This document shows positions 1-9,848 of a stretch of 28,482 nucleotides of DNA, piece after piece. The DNA is from Paramacrobiotus richtersi (taxonomy: Eukaryota > Tardigrada > Eutardigrada > Parachela > Macrobiotidae). The stretch is from positions 1 to 28,482 of the forward strand of contig JAQGAU010000416.1 of assembly GCA_034698045.1 (NCBI GenBank). The letters are read 5' to 3'. The translations under genes were made by a program, and so were the position numbers. Position 1 is the first letter of the stretch. Every line of letters starts with the position of its first letter. Under the pieces are notes generated by a model. That model did not search any database. It was not told where the DNA came from and worked only from the letters and a program-made list of their open reading frames with translations.

Positions 1-782
1 TTTTGATATAGGCATAAAGAAGTTTGGATGAAACGCTGAATTATTTGAGAAGGAAATGTGTTTAAACTTTTTGCCGCCGTACGTTGCGCGCACAAGCGGA
101 TTTCTGGTCACTGTTTATCGACGTTCTTGTCATTATACACAACAACGAAGGTTAGTAAATAGCTCGCAGATGCTCGGCTGTTGTGATTTCGTTAATACTT
201 ATGACAGTATACAGAATTTCCCCTTGAGAAATTAGCTGATAAGATCTGCGGTGCTTGGTGGATGACCCTGCGAGGACTGGTTCGGCTAAGGCCAGTGCTA
301 CTGGACATGTAAACGATTGTTTACCGAAACAAATTTTTGCCATTTTTGGAGGATGTTAAAGATAAGTTTTAAAGTGTTCAAAACTTATCTCAAAATGTCG
401 AGTATTGCTGCTAGGCTGGTGCTGGTTAGCAGATGCCACAAGCACATCCGCTTTTCTTATGAACTTTTCAACGGATCGCTTTGCAATGAGAATTTTTTTT
501 CACAAGTTGCTGTTCAAACATTTTGCAGTGATTCAACAACATCCGCATGCTGCCCCTGCAAAACGCTTACGCTTGGTTGAGCATAAGTAATTGGTCCGCA
601 AGCGACGTTACGGTAATTTGGCAGTGAAAGGGCATACTGCATCCCGGTTTTTCAACTCGGACTGCGCGCTAGCACCTCCTGCAGTCACAAATGACGAAAA
701 TAGCAGTTAGTCACCTCAAAAAGCTAATGGGTGACCAAACGTTATTTAACAGAACGACCGTAACGCGGCTAAAGAAGGTCGT
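1..782. other. No recognisable gene
   Basis: Non-repetitive-looking DNA with only short open frames, none resembling a known protein or carrying clear splice-bounded coding character. No RNA gene or obvious repeat was seen. It ends at the boundary of the foldback element. Confidence 0.5.
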
Positions 783-1440
783 CTGCAACCGCTAAAACCG
801 TCCGGACGGAAAACCTGTCCGCCGGACGGTTTTTCACCGCTACTGCTAAAACTGTCCGGAGGGCCGGTAAAACGCCCGCCGTAAATTTTGCCCACCCACA
901 ATTTCTATTGCCGAAACAGGTTTTTGGCACCCAGTCTCACCCGGACACTTTTCCCCGCAGTGTTCTATTGATGTCCAACAGCCCGAACACCTTTCGCCGC
1001 AGTGTTCTGTTGGTGTCCAAAAGCCCGGACACCTTTCTCCGCAGTGTTCTGTTGGTGTCCAAAAGCCCGGACACCTTTCTCCGCAGTGTTCTATTGGTGT
1101 CCAACAGCCCGGACACCTTTCTCCGCAGTGTTCTATTGGTGTCCAAAAGCCCGGACACTTTTCCCCGCAGTGTTCTATGGTGTCCAAGAACCCGGAAACT
1201 TCATCCCGGGCTGTTCGACACCAATAGAACACTGCAAGGAAAAGTGTCCGGGCTGTTTGCCACGTCAGGGAAAAGTGCCCGGGTGAGACTGGGTACCAAA
1301 AACCTGTTTCGGAAATAAAAATTGTGGGTGGGCAAAATTTACGGCGGACGTTTTTTCGGCTCTCCGGATGGTTTTAGCGGTTGCGGGGGAAAACCGTCCG
1401 GCGGACAGGTTTTCCGTCCGGACGGTTTTAGCGGTTACAG
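783..1440. mobile_element. Foldback (FB-like) non-autonomous element
   Basis: The two ends are long inverted repeats. The left arm (about 783-957) reads from CTGcAACCGCTAAAACCGTCC into a GTAAATTTTGCCCACCCAC block and a CAGGTTTTTGGCACCCAGTC block. The right arm (about 1268-1440) is the near-exact reverse complement of the same blocks in order. Each arm contains the perfect 12-bp palindrome CCGTCCGGACGG (798-809 and 1414-1425) followed by CCTGTCCGCCGGACGG. The centre is a 42-bp tandem array, and the inner end of the right arm (about 1209-1250) repeats an array unit in opposite orientation. Long inverted arms with internal tandem repeats and no transposase fit a foldback transposon mobilised in trans. 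No clean target-site duplication was found: GTCG occurs just outside both ends, but not flush. Open frames inside are by-products of the 42-bp period, which is a multiple of 3. Confidence 0.8.
939..1205. repeat. 42-bp tandem array, about 6 copies
   Basis: Units such as GCCCGGACACCTTTCTCCGC followed by AGTGTTCTGTTGGTGTCCAAAA repeat at 42-bp spacing (unit starts at 981, 1023, 1065, 1107 and 1149). The last unit has lost one T, in CTATGGTG. Because 42 is divisible by 3, several frames stay open across the array (14-residue peptide periods). These should not be read as genes. Confidence 0.9.
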
Positions 1441-2184
1441 TTGTCGCCACTTGAAGGAGTATTTGAGGACTTTCTTTTCGGGGACAAGTTCGAGTTTATG
1501 TGAGCGGATTCAACTGCTGCAAGACACTGCCATCAGGTGTTGCACAAACATTATGAGACATTTTGATGTGGTTTGCGGAGGACAGATTTGGCGTGATATG
1601 CTAAACGTATATTAGTTTAGCGTATAATTTGCTAACACCGTACTGCAGAAGCCGTACTGATAAGCTGCTGTTCCTGCTATACGAGTGTACTGCGCAGGCG
1701 CAATGCCTAAACTGTGCGTAATTCTGCTATGCTGCTCGAGTACTGTACCCGCCCGAACAATGCGATCAAAGAGAGGCGTATACGGAAACTATCGTCATTA
1801 ATATAACTACTCTGGTTTTGGTACATTTGTCGTTTTAATTAAGAAATATCTCAAGTGTCATTTCGAAGTTTTGTTCATCTGTTTTGAGTAAACGTTAAAG
1901 AAATGATGATGAAAGGGTTTTTAGGGTGGCTCCCTGAGATTGTTATGGTTTTGGCGATGGCCCCTGGTATGTAGCGGCAAGCGCGCGCGTTAGCCGTTAC
2001 AAGAACCACCTTCGGCTGCCGCTTTAGGGTTTCTTGACTCCTAGGATTCGTATTCCAAATTGATTGGGAAAATATCACTGCTCACTCTACTTAAGAATAG
2101 TTTGTCGGTCTTATCCACGGCTGCGAACATTTGTTTAAGAATATCCCATACAGTTATCTATTGTTGCTTTCTTCTGCCCCAGTT
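1441..2184. other. No recognisable gene
   Basis: Unique-looking DNA with only short, unconvincing open frames. No repeat period, RNA gene or domain motif was recognised. Confidence 0.45.
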
Positions 2185-2760
2185 CCAACGTTCGGTATTG
2201 TAGCAAAACATTCCGTCTTTAATATTGCTTTTGTGTCGTTCTGTTTTTGATTAGATGTTCGATTTATCAAACCGCGTTGTTCGATCCCGTTTTAAACGCT
2301 ACACCTGTTTTGTTCTACTTCTGGTAAATCGATACTGAAGCAGATGATCCGTTTTTAGTGCCACTTTTGTTGCATTATGCCAAAGTTCAGCCGTTCGGTA
2401 CTGAGGCAACATATCCCGCCTTTGTATTATTTTTGCTTTCTTTTGTTTCAGATCGAACGTTCGATACTTACGCAATTTATTACGTTTTAACGTTACTAAA
2501 CATTTAATTTTGTTCGTGGTTAATTGTGCGCTACTGAAGTAACTGATCACCTTTTTGTTACTACTCCTACGTCGCTCGGCTTCATATATCAATCACTTCG
2601 ACACTGAAACAAAAAAATTCCGCTGCAAATAATGCTCTTTTGCTCTGCGCCAGGTCAATGTGTCGAACGTTTGGTAGTGAAGCAAATGAAAGGTCATACT
2701 TTATTTTCAGGCGGTCACGCCAGGGAATTTCGTATTTTGTTGATCATATTCGTGTTACTG
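2185..2760. repeat. Degenerate ~68-bp tandem repeat
   Basis: A motif close to TTCGGTACTGAAGCAA recurs at regular spacing: near 2194, 2331, 2397, 2463, 2531, 2601 and 2673, that is every 65-72 bp, with the 2194-2331 gap about two units. Each hit is followed by a T-rich stretch with CCG or CC (ATCCG, ATCCCGCC, ATTCCG, ATTCCGTC). Units are strongly diverged, suggesting an old minisatellite. No coding function is seen; the antisense ORF at 2299-2592 lies within it. Confidence 0.6.
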
Positions 2761-3700
2761 AACCTTCTGTACTAGCTCGCTGTGCAGGTAAAGCAGTAGT
2801 CCACTCCGCATACAATTATATAGTTATCCGGTTTCAAAGACGGCGTTGTTTTTAGCCTTTCTTAATATTTTAATTGTGTTCATTCTGCTTACATAAAAAC
2901 TTCAGGTACGGTGATGCAAGTCATCCCGTTTTGATATTATTGTTGATATTATTATTGTTGTTAATATTAGTATAATTGTTCCGTTCTGGTCAGGGACTGA
3001 GAGTCAAGTGCTTTGTCCCAAAAAAAATCATTAATAACTAATGGTTTCGTTTCGTTCTGCCTTTTCTTTGGATTTGTTGCGTATCAAGAAACACCTTTGG
3101 CTGCCGCCTCATGGTTTCTTAAAATCTATGTTCAAGTTCGAATCCAAAAAAATACTGTCCAGGTCTAACCTATTCGTCCAGAGTGCAATTTTCTGCTCTT
3201 TGGACGGTTTTCCCGGTCAGAAAGAATTTCTGGTTTGATCGGCTGGTGCGAAAGTAAAGCATCCTATTCTGTTTTGGGGCAGTCAGCTTATTTTGCTCGT
3301 TAATTGTTTTTTGGGCATTGTTGGCTCATTTGTTCGAACATTTCCTTGGCTTTTTGGTTTTGGTAACAACGAACTTTTGGTTTGATCGAGACAGTTGCGA
3401 GGCTGTCGTTTGCGAGTACCCCATTTCGTTTTAAGCACTTACAATACAGTTTTCTTGGTTAGCAATTTCTTCGCTTCCGCTTGGAAACTGGTTGATAATA
3501 AGTGGTCGAGACCATGCGTATACCGCTACCAAATGCTTTACTACTTTGACCTCTTCCTGTGTCGTCAAATGTACGCTATGTGATTAGTCCGGCGTCTGGT
3601 CAAACGATTGCTCCGAAGCAAGATAGTCAGCTTGTTAACATCAGGAGGCATAGTAGTTATTTTCATCAGTTTTCTTAAACACCTTCGTCAGCTCAGGGTT
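2761..3700. other. No recognisable gene; T-rich with a short (TTATTG)-like tract
   Basis: AT-rich DNA with a simple TTATTATTGTTGTTAATATTAG stretch near 2937-2972. Short open frames show no recognisable protein features. Confidence 0.4.
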
Positions 3701-3705
3701 CGTAA

Positions 3706-3880
3706 CCGGGTTGACCGGGACACTTGCAAAATGCCACCAGATGGATGACCAGTTTTACACGGACAAGTGTGCCGGCGTCCACTTCCTTACCGGTATCATT
3801 TCGACACTTAACAATTAATTATGCCAAGTTGCTAATCGGTTTGAGCCGAACACTCGTGAAGTGCCACTAGGTGGTCAGTC
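3706..3880. repeat. Two diverged direct units 130 bp apart
   Basis: The segment at 3706-3753 (CCGGGTTGACCGGGACACTT, then GCCACCAGATGGATGACCAG) is echoed at 3836-3880 (TCGGTTTGAGCCGAACACTC, then GCCACTAGGTGGTCAGTC). The spacing is about 130 bp. Related GGACAC and ACCGGG words continue to about 4070. It is probably a decayed repeat. Confidence 0.45.
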
Positions 3881-5369
3881 GCCCCCGGACACTTTTGGAG
3901 CCTAGCTCACGACCGTTCATTCCTACATTCTTCCCGAATACCATAAAATTGGCTGGCTCCTTCTGTTACCAAGTCACAGTGGAACAATCTGGATGACAGT
4001 GGTCATTGAACGTCCCTCCCCAGAAGCGCACGGACGAAACTGGTTTTATTCTGGGGACCGGGTAACGTGCCCGGAAGAACCCGGATTATCCGCAAGATGT
4101 AGATAAAATACGGCAAGTGTCAGGATGACTTTAAATGATGTCGCAGTGTCGATAGAGAAATCTCAAGGGAAAACCGTTTCGTTCGGGCTACATTTAACAC
4201 CGGACGGAAGTTGCGCCTTTCAAGAGGAAATGGCGATCACAGACGCTCCTTCGGTTTGATCGGCGGTTGCGAACGTTTACTGAGACATCCTGTTATGTTT
4301 GATTTCTCAGTTCTATTTCTGCGTTATCTATTTTTCTGGTCGATTGCTTTGACTGGCAGAGGGCGCGAGTTTTCTTGCAAATAGTGTCAACTCTACAGTA
4401 TTCCGTTATTAAATCATGGGGCACAAGTTTAGGACGTTCGTCGAGTTCCCTCACCCCGTTCGGATTCGTTTCCCGGCCGATTGTGCGCCAATGTTTGTAT
4501 GCGCTTTTCCAAAAAAATTGTTTGGACAAAATCTAGTGCTTTTCGTAAATAAGTAACAGTGGACTTAAGTTTTTGTTTAGCTCGTCAAATCGTTATTTTG
4601 CTTTGACTCCTGTGAAATTTTTTTTGATGTATTTGACCTGGGGAATTTGATGCCGCTTGTGCTTTCCCGAACCGCCAAAACAAGCTGTGAGAAACGGGGT
4701 TCCAGCAAGAACATTGTGAACATTCGATCATAGCAACGGCTATTAGCTTTGTACCGTTCTTCGTAATAAATAATTAATGATATGCTACATATAGTACGGC
4801 CGGTGCATAAAAATGTCTTTTTATGTGTGTTTTGGGCTGCCCATCGATTTCCTTTTAAATCAAACATCGTGTGCAACCGTTTTGGCCCATGCTCTATCTG
4901 ATTCCTTAATTTGTTCTAGCCGAGCTTATTTGGCTCGGGAGATCTCGTGGTTACTGGACGGAGTTCCGTAATAGGAACTAGTACTAGATATCTATGGTGA
5001 TATTTCCCCTGAAAGATCGAACGGTTAGCCAGACTAATAAAAAAATTGCGGCTGTGAAAACTGGATAAAAATTAAATCGGGCTGAAGTACCATTGGGGCC
5101 AAGTACGCGGTAGGCAAGTATTTTGGTCGAATTGGTCCGGCCGTTACTGTACTCGGAGGCAACTCGAACCCAAGTAGAAACGGTTGGACGGAACTAGTCA
5201 TGTCGAAAATTTGTCAGAATAAACCGCACCGTCGATGATTGACCCATTATCGACGTTGATGCGGTCTTAGCAGCAGCAGCTTAATTCATAAAATGTTAAG
5301 GTGTATAAAATTATACATGGATGACGGAATTTGTTGTTGTATTAAGTTCCTTGTACATGCACAGTTACA
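3881..5369. other. No recognisable gene
   Basis: Mixed DNA with only short open frames lacking motifs. One imperfect hairpin is visible at 5224-5267: ACCGCACCGTCGAT pairs with ATCGACGTTGATGCGGT around a ~13-nt loop. Nothing else is supported. Confidence 0.4.
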
Positions 5370-5795
5370 GGTGGCTGAGGTTTGCCAACCTTTAATAACT
5401 AAGGATTGCCAAACTTTTGTAAGTACAGTTTGACAAACGTTCGTTTAGTCGGTCTTCTGCTTTCTGCCTGAAAGGTTTTTGTTAGAGCACCCAGCTGAAA
5501 GATGTTCAGCCATCGAGGCACGTCTGAATTTTTAAACAGCTTATGGATTTATGCTGAATGACCCCTTAGGTTTGCTCAGTATCGTTTCTGACTGTTCAGT
5601 TTAATTTCAATTGGAACTGCAAACTCACATTAGGTAAAGCTTGAAAATTCACCGCAACGGTTCCGCATTAACTCAGGCTAAACTAAGTACTGGTTCAGAT
5701 TGTCATGGTATTACAGCGGCACGACACCGTTTTCTTTTATTACTTGCACTACCGCCTTTGCACCGTCGTGGGTAAGACGGACTGTCGTTAGTTAT

Positions 5796-5950
5796 GTACG
5801 CAGATTTGCGAATCCTTAGTTCGGTACGCAAGTTTGCGACTCCTTTAGTTCTCTGCGCATGTTCTCGAGTCATTAGTTAACAGCACGCAGGTTTGCGACT
5901 CTTTAGTAATGTACGTAGGTTTCCGAGCCATTAGCTATTTACGCAGTTGC
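5796..5950. repeat. 28-bp tandem array
   Basis: GTACGCAGGTTTGCGA-type units at about 5796, 5824, 5853, 5883, 5911 and 5939, with spacers of CCTTAGTTAT type. It is the same 28-bp unit as in the 24-kb array. Units are contiguous with no unique spacers, so this is not a CRISPR array. Confidence 0.75.
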
Positions 5951-6556
5951 CGACTGTTCTTTCGCCCCGTTCTATAACAGCTTCTTCGTTAGACTTTGCA
6001 TTCAGCGCTGTTTTCTGGCTTTCTGTTGTCGCTTGCAATTCCTGTAGCGCTGGTGCGCACATTAAATCAAGCCTAAAAATCCACCGAAACATTCCTACAT
6101 TAATCCTGACTGAACTACTTACTTTTTCCGATTGTCACCGTAGTCCAGCAACAGTGTACCCTGTTCATATATTACTCGCACCAACCCCTTTGCATCACCG
6201 GCACAAGATCAATAATTAATTACAGGGCGTTTGAGTACAGATATACATGCAAGCTGGAACAAAGCACGTGCTGTCTTTTTTAATTTGCGGCGTTGATTGA
6301 TCTGAACTAGGCCTGACGGTGCGAGACGTTGCAAGTCGCGGGCACCGGCGGCGGCGCGCAGCGCTGCCTCCAGTGCGCAGCAGACGAGCTGTTTCTAAGG
6401 TCCAGTAGCAGTACGTTCCTTTTCAGCGCTTATCGTTTGACTGCCATACAGTGCGTTGGACACGCAACTGCCACGGACGTGCCTTGGGTAACCACTGCTA
6501 CTTTGTCCAGTATGTGCTTGAACTGCTACGTTTCTCTAAAACAAAGGCAATGGAGA

Positions 6557-6573
6557 GCGGCGCGTAGCGCCGC
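6557..6573. repeat. Conserved GC hairpin of the composite repeat, copy 1
   Basis: GCGGCGC-GTA-GCGCCGC is a perfect 7-bp stem with a GTA loop. The identical core recurs at 23544-23560 and 25991-26007 in the other repeat units, while the flanks are more diverged. Confidence 0.75.
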
Positions 6574-7540
6574 GAATGACGCTTGTCTTCTTCTTCTACA
6601 TTATTAAACGGCGTATGTCCGTCCGTATGTATGTGTGTTTGCCACCGACCCGCCTCCAAACCTTTCTGATTGGGGGAATCACTGAACAAAGATCTGCGGT
6701 CCTGGGTGTTAATTTCATTGCACGATTGTAAGCTTTCGCAGTTGAACCAGTTCTGCTATTTTGCCAAGTTTCTTTGTTTTGTTGAACCAAGTTTCGCTTC
6801 TCGCCAGAGTTTTTTTGCTAGTAAACGAGATTTCTGGTCTTCGGTTCACCAAAGTACAAAAACCACGGCTTATTCAGTCCGTGGAGACCACAAAAATCCA
6901 AGTTGCAGAGCTTTAGTAACTAAGGTTAGCCAAACTGTAGTAAGTAAGGTTTGCCAAACTTAGGTTAATAAGATTCACCTTCACCTTAGTAACTAAGGTT
7001 CGGCACACGTTAGTCAAGCCCTTTGTAAGCCTTTTAGTTTCCTTTCCAGAAACGTTTTTATCAGAGCAGTCAGCTGGAACATGCTCAGCCTTCGTGCCAC
7101 GTTTTGAATGGTAAACCAGGTTCTGCTGATCTGCTGACTGCTCAGTTTCTGTTCTGTCAGTTCGGTTTTTGTTTCACTCGTCAACCTGTACTGTTGACAT
7201 GGTAATTTCTTAACCACGTACAAAGTTGTGCGACCCTTCAGTTAGCACAGTGGTGTAAGAACTATTAGCTGGGTACTTAAACAGGCGTGCAACAGCGAGC
7301 TTCGATATATTTTTGTTACACAGTCACACATTCAAATTCCGCTGATTGGTGGATGCAGCTGAACCGAGCTCTGCGGGATTTAGCTTCTGTTACGTTGTCG
7401 TTTGTTCAGTTCTGCTGCTGAACCTAGATTAGTCTTTTTGCAAAGTTGCTTTGTAAAACTTTGGACGAAGGTTTTTTTTCGTCACATTTACTTACTTTTT
7501 TTGCGCAGTTGACCCGATTCCGCTATTCCGTGACTCCTTA

Positions 7541-7846
7541 GTTAATAGACCGAAGGGAAGCGAAGGTCCTCTATACTCAGCGAAGCCGAATATCGTGGAG
7601 TCCGTGCGTCTGTCGCCACTTTTAAAATCATTAGTTAATATTATAATTAATAATACCGTTATTATTAATTGTTCTTAGTTATTCATAATACCGCTGTTAT
7701 TAATTATTCTACTTTTATACTTTTATTATTACGCCCTCCATACTCAGCGATACAGCATTTTTTGGTGTACGTGTGTATGTCGCCACTATTAAAATTAATA
7801 GTAATAATGTTCTATTTTTATTTTCATTAATAATATTATTATTCTT
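7541..7846. other. AT-rich DNA with a dispersed-repeat fragment
   Basis: The start (about 7546-7610) carries GACCGAAGGGAAGCGAAGGT and CCTCTATACTCAGC, the same head sequence as the repeats at 10069 and 10763. It is followed by (TTATTAAT)-like tracts and a second, partial echo near 7740-7795 (CATACTCAGCGA, then GTATGTCGCCACTATTAAAA). No gene. Confidence 0.5.
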
Positions 7847-8206
7847 ATGCTGTTATTACGAATATTATGCATTTCTTACTCAATCGCTATGTATTCAGTG
7901 TACAGCAGTTCGTGGTATTTGTGTATCGGCCACAATTATTGCACAATAAGCGACCCTATATGTATCTTCATTGGAACGCTATTTCCGAACTATATGTCCG
8001 TGTACCGAAGGTATAACGAGAACGTAGCAGCCACAGCTGTGGCTGTGCTCGGGGTCACTTGCGACCTTTGTGGTTACATAAAAGTGACTGATCCTAGCGG
8101 TGCACTCCGTGAATTAATTTTGGTGCTTAGTGGTAGTCGACTACGGTTCTGGGCCATAATGGTTAGGACTGTGCAAACCGAGCTGCAGCATTATGATCTC
8201 GAATAA
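7847..8206 (+). CDS. Candidate juxtamembrane/GS-region exon of the type I receptor
   Basis: This open frame of 119 codons lies upstream of the kinase exons on the same strand. Near its C-terminus (residues about 85-105) it reads SGALRELILVLSGSRLRF. This resembles the GS region of type I TGF-beta-family receptors, where an L-K/R-D/E-L-I segment precedes an SGSGSGLPLLVQRT motif; the next residues, VRTVQ, may correspond to VQRTIA. The SGS run is shortened and the PLL is not preserved. A weakly hydrophobic stretch (residues about 42-60) could be the membrane span but is not a convincing one. The frame ends in TAA before any glycine-rich loop, so a splice or a decay event would be needed to join it to the kinase. 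The similarity could be chance. Confidence 0.27.
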   Translation: MLLLRILCISYSIAMYSVYSSSWYLCIGHNYCTISDPICIFIGTLFPNYMSVYRRYNENVAATAVAVLGVTCDLCGYIKVTDPSGALRELILVLSGSRLRFWAIMVRTVQTELQHYDLE

Positions 8207-8256
8207 CTATTTGTTCCTGACAAAAATCAGCATCATTTTAAAGCAAACTTACTGCA

Positions 8257-8316
8257 TGGGCGCGAGAAAAGTATAGGAAGAGCGTCGCAGTTAAACTGCT
8301 TTCGGAAGGACATATC
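8257..8316 (+). other. Candidate kinase N-lobe fragment (beta-3 lysine)
   Basis: The frame W-AREKYRKS-VAVKLLSEG aligns without gaps to the type I receptor beta-2/beta-3 segment. There, eight residues separate the Trp of GEVW from VAVK, as here. The candidate ATP-anchoring lysine is the codon at 8293-8295. No recognisable GKGRYGEV loop precedes it, and a TAG (8317) follows where the family continues into helix alpha-C, so the segment is either badly decayed or spliced in a way not deduced here. Position and strand, between the GS-like frame and the catalytic exons, are right. Confidence 0.35.
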
Positions 8317-8539
8317 TAGGCAATACTAATGCAGCTTCAGTAATGTTGAACACCGATAAAGCGAAGTTATATTTTCTACTGACAACGGCCGCAGTCGAAC
8401 ACTGGCAGTCAAAAAGATCACGATAAGCGAAAACCCCAGTAGACCTGCAACGATCACAAACGTCTTAAAGACCACAAACACACAAGCACAGGCGACCATA
8501 AATATTTTCGTGGGGCCACGATTTAATACATCACTGTGC

Positions 8540-9092
8540 TGGTCGCCATTACTGCTCAGTAAATGGATTTCTAAAAATGGATTTTTTTGGATTGATCCAA
8601 AAAAGTATAACTGCGGCTTTTATTAAGCGTAGCAATAGTTTATAGCAAAATATGAACAGACGTTGTCATCATTTCGCAGCTTCTGATCAACTGTTTTGTT
8701 TTTTACAAGCGGAGAACTGACAGAAAAAAATTGAAGTGGCAGCACCGCAAAGACGTTTTTATGCGAGTTACTCCTTTAGAGGTATGCGCTGTATTTATGA
8801 GCCAGGCTAACACTCATTCAGGATCAGTGATGGTGCATCTCTGACCGCAGAATTCTGTCTATTATTCCAAAAACCGCGGTCAACTACCGTTAAGCGCGAC
8901 GCGTTACGGAGTACAACCACCATTAATGAACACAAAGGTCACAGATTGCCTCGTTCTCGTCCCGTAATCGTTCTTCGCTTCGTCCACCCAGCGCCCGTTG
9001 CGAGCGAGTGCACTTACCTACGAAAATGCACTCGCTCGTTGCGGGCACTGGAAGACCGAAGCGTAAGAAATCCATTTACTGACCAACACAGA
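8540..9092. mobile_element. Inverted-repeat-bounded insertion (MITE-like)
   Basis: TCAGTAAATGGATTTCT (8556-8572) is repeated exactly in reverse complement at 9066-9082. The similarity extends outward, TGCTGGTC against the complement of GACCAACA, with an extra ~11-nt GCCATTACTGC on the left. Inside the right end lies a large imperfect palindrome (8971-9069). No transposase is present. Location between candidate N-lobe sequence and the kinase catalytic exon suggests insertion into a receptor intron. Target-site duplication was not identified. Confidence 0.45.
8971..9069. repeat. Imperfect 42-bp palindrome
   Basis: The left arm 8971-9012 (TTCTTCGCTTCGTCC and on to GAGCGAGTGCA) pairs with the right arm 9027-9069, whose reverse complement is TTCTTACGCTTCGGTC and on to GAGCGAGTGCA. 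The loop is about 14 nt. The inner 12 bp (TGCACTCGCTCG) are perfect. Confidence 0.75.
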
Positions 9093-9242
9093 AATTTTCT
9101 TTAAAGGCAGTTCCTGACGATTTAGCTACCACCTGCAGTCAACAAAAGATAACCAGTGATTTATGTTGTTCTGTTTTTTTCGACCAAATTTTTGTTTCTG
9201 TCTTCTGAGGCTTAACAGGTCCATTTTAAGGTAAACAGTAGC

Positions 9243-9660
9243 ATGGTTCAGAAATTACTCACAGAACAGACGTCTGCAGGAAAAAAGTGCGCATGCTGTC
9301 GATTTTTGGGATGTCGCATATGCAAATTGATTGAACTTGTGTTTGCCCGTGTACTCGCATACGGCTCATTGATCATTGCAGAGAAACCGAGCATTGCACA
9401 CCGCGACATAAAGAGCAGGAACATCCTTGTCAAACAGAATTTGCAGTGCGCGGTTGCCGATTTTGACCTTGCGCTGACCCGAAACCAGTACCATCATATG
9501 GAGACTTCCGAGCACAAGAGAGCTGGAACAATCAGGTATCAGGCTCCTGAATTGCTGAGCGGCAAATTTTCCATCCTTCCGTTTGAGTTCTTAAAAGCAG
9601 CCGACGTCTACGCCATGGCTTTGGTTTTCTGGGAAGTTTGCAACCGCTGCGTTGTCGACG
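9243..9660 (+). CDS. TGF-beta-family type I receptor Ser/Thr kinase, catalytic exon
   Basis: Encodes the kinase C-lobe of a receptor that phosphorylates SMADs at the plasma membrane after assembly with a type II receptor. Counting from the first ATG of the frame: a helix-E-like segment KLIELVFARVLAYG (28-41), the catalytic loop IAHRDIKSRNILVK (51-64, HRD at 53-55), a DFD at 73-75 in place of the family's DLG, GTIRYQAPELL (95-105, APE activation segment), and helix F DVYAMALVFWEVCNRC (121-136). The family pattern GTxRYMAPE plus ADxYAxxLVxWE identifies the TGF-beta receptor group, and the downstream exons support type I. The true 5' exon limit is uncertain: homology begins near 9324, and possible acceptors lie at CTGAGGCTTAACAG or earlier. 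The exon ends at the donor G|GTATTG (phase 1). Confidence 0.82.
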
Positions 9661-9717
9661 GTATTGTCTGCTAGAGTTTTGCAATCAGGTCCAGCTAAGT
9701 AACGATTAAATATATAG
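9661..9717 (+). other. 57-bp intron
   Basis: Begins GTATTGTCTG and ends TATATAG. Removing it joins GAC-G to GT-TCC in phase 1 and makes the receptor alignment continuous (CNRCVVDG then SMQPYALPYAN). It contains an in-frame TAG, so it cannot be read through. Confidence 0.8.
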
Positions 9718-9848
9718 GTTCCATGCAACCATATGCCTTGCCTTACGCCAATGAAGTATCCTCAAATCCAAGCAGGATGGAAATGTATCAAGTTGTGTGT
9801 TTGCAAGAGCAAAGGCCACCATTTCGTACGCAGTGGACCTGTTCCCAG
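9718..9848 (+). CDS. Type I receptor kinase, penultimate exon (helix G region)
   Basis: Reads SMQPYALPYANEVSSNPSRM, then EMYQVVCLQEQRPPFRTQWT and CSQ. It aligns without gaps to the vertebrate type I receptor stretch between helix F and the last helices, including the conserved Y.LPY core, NPS/DPS, VVC and the RP of helix G-H. Conservation is higher than in type II receptors, where the cysteine of VVC is absent. The exon ends in phase 0 at CAG|GTGCGT, the position where vertebrate type I genes also have an intron. Reading through this donor meets TAG at 9885. A nearby CACAG (9871) would give only a 23-bp intron, so the acceptor must be further away. Confidence 0.82.

Larger units (their letters stand above)
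5370..7540. repeat. Composite satellite-like repeat, first cluster
   Basis: This block shares its modules, in the same order, with the cluster at 23.5-26.5 kb. The modules are: (a) GGTTTGCCAAACTTTAGTAACTAAGG-like words (5380-5445 and again 6900-7000); (b) a segment around CAGCTGGAACATGCTCAGCC (5490-5520 and 7066-7090); (c) a 28-bp array (5796-5950); (d) a segment with AGACTTTGCAT (near 5990); (e) a GC-rich segment with GACGTTGCAAGTCGCG, CAGCAGACGAGCT and a perfect hairpin (6310-6650); (f) CTGAACCAAGCTCTGCGGT-like sequence (6660-6790 and 7335-7470). Recurrence of (a), (b) and (f) inside the block shows more than one unit, roughly 1.5 kb long, with the second unit incomplete. Open frames here (for example 5947-6219 and 6329-6607) overlap these modules and are unlikely to be genes. 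Confidence 0.7.

Noticed and set aside
846-1318. Long repetitive ORFs on both strands (14-residue repeats)
   Set aside because: They arise from the 42-bp array, whose period keeps several frames open. The same array is open in frames on both strands.
8360-8626. 88-codon open frame with SEVIFSTDNGRSRTLAVKKIT as an alternative kinase N-lobe
   Set aside because: It contains an AVKK motif, but the spacing from S-E-V is longer than in type I receptors, no alpha-C or hinge sequence follows, and it runs into the inverted-repeat element.
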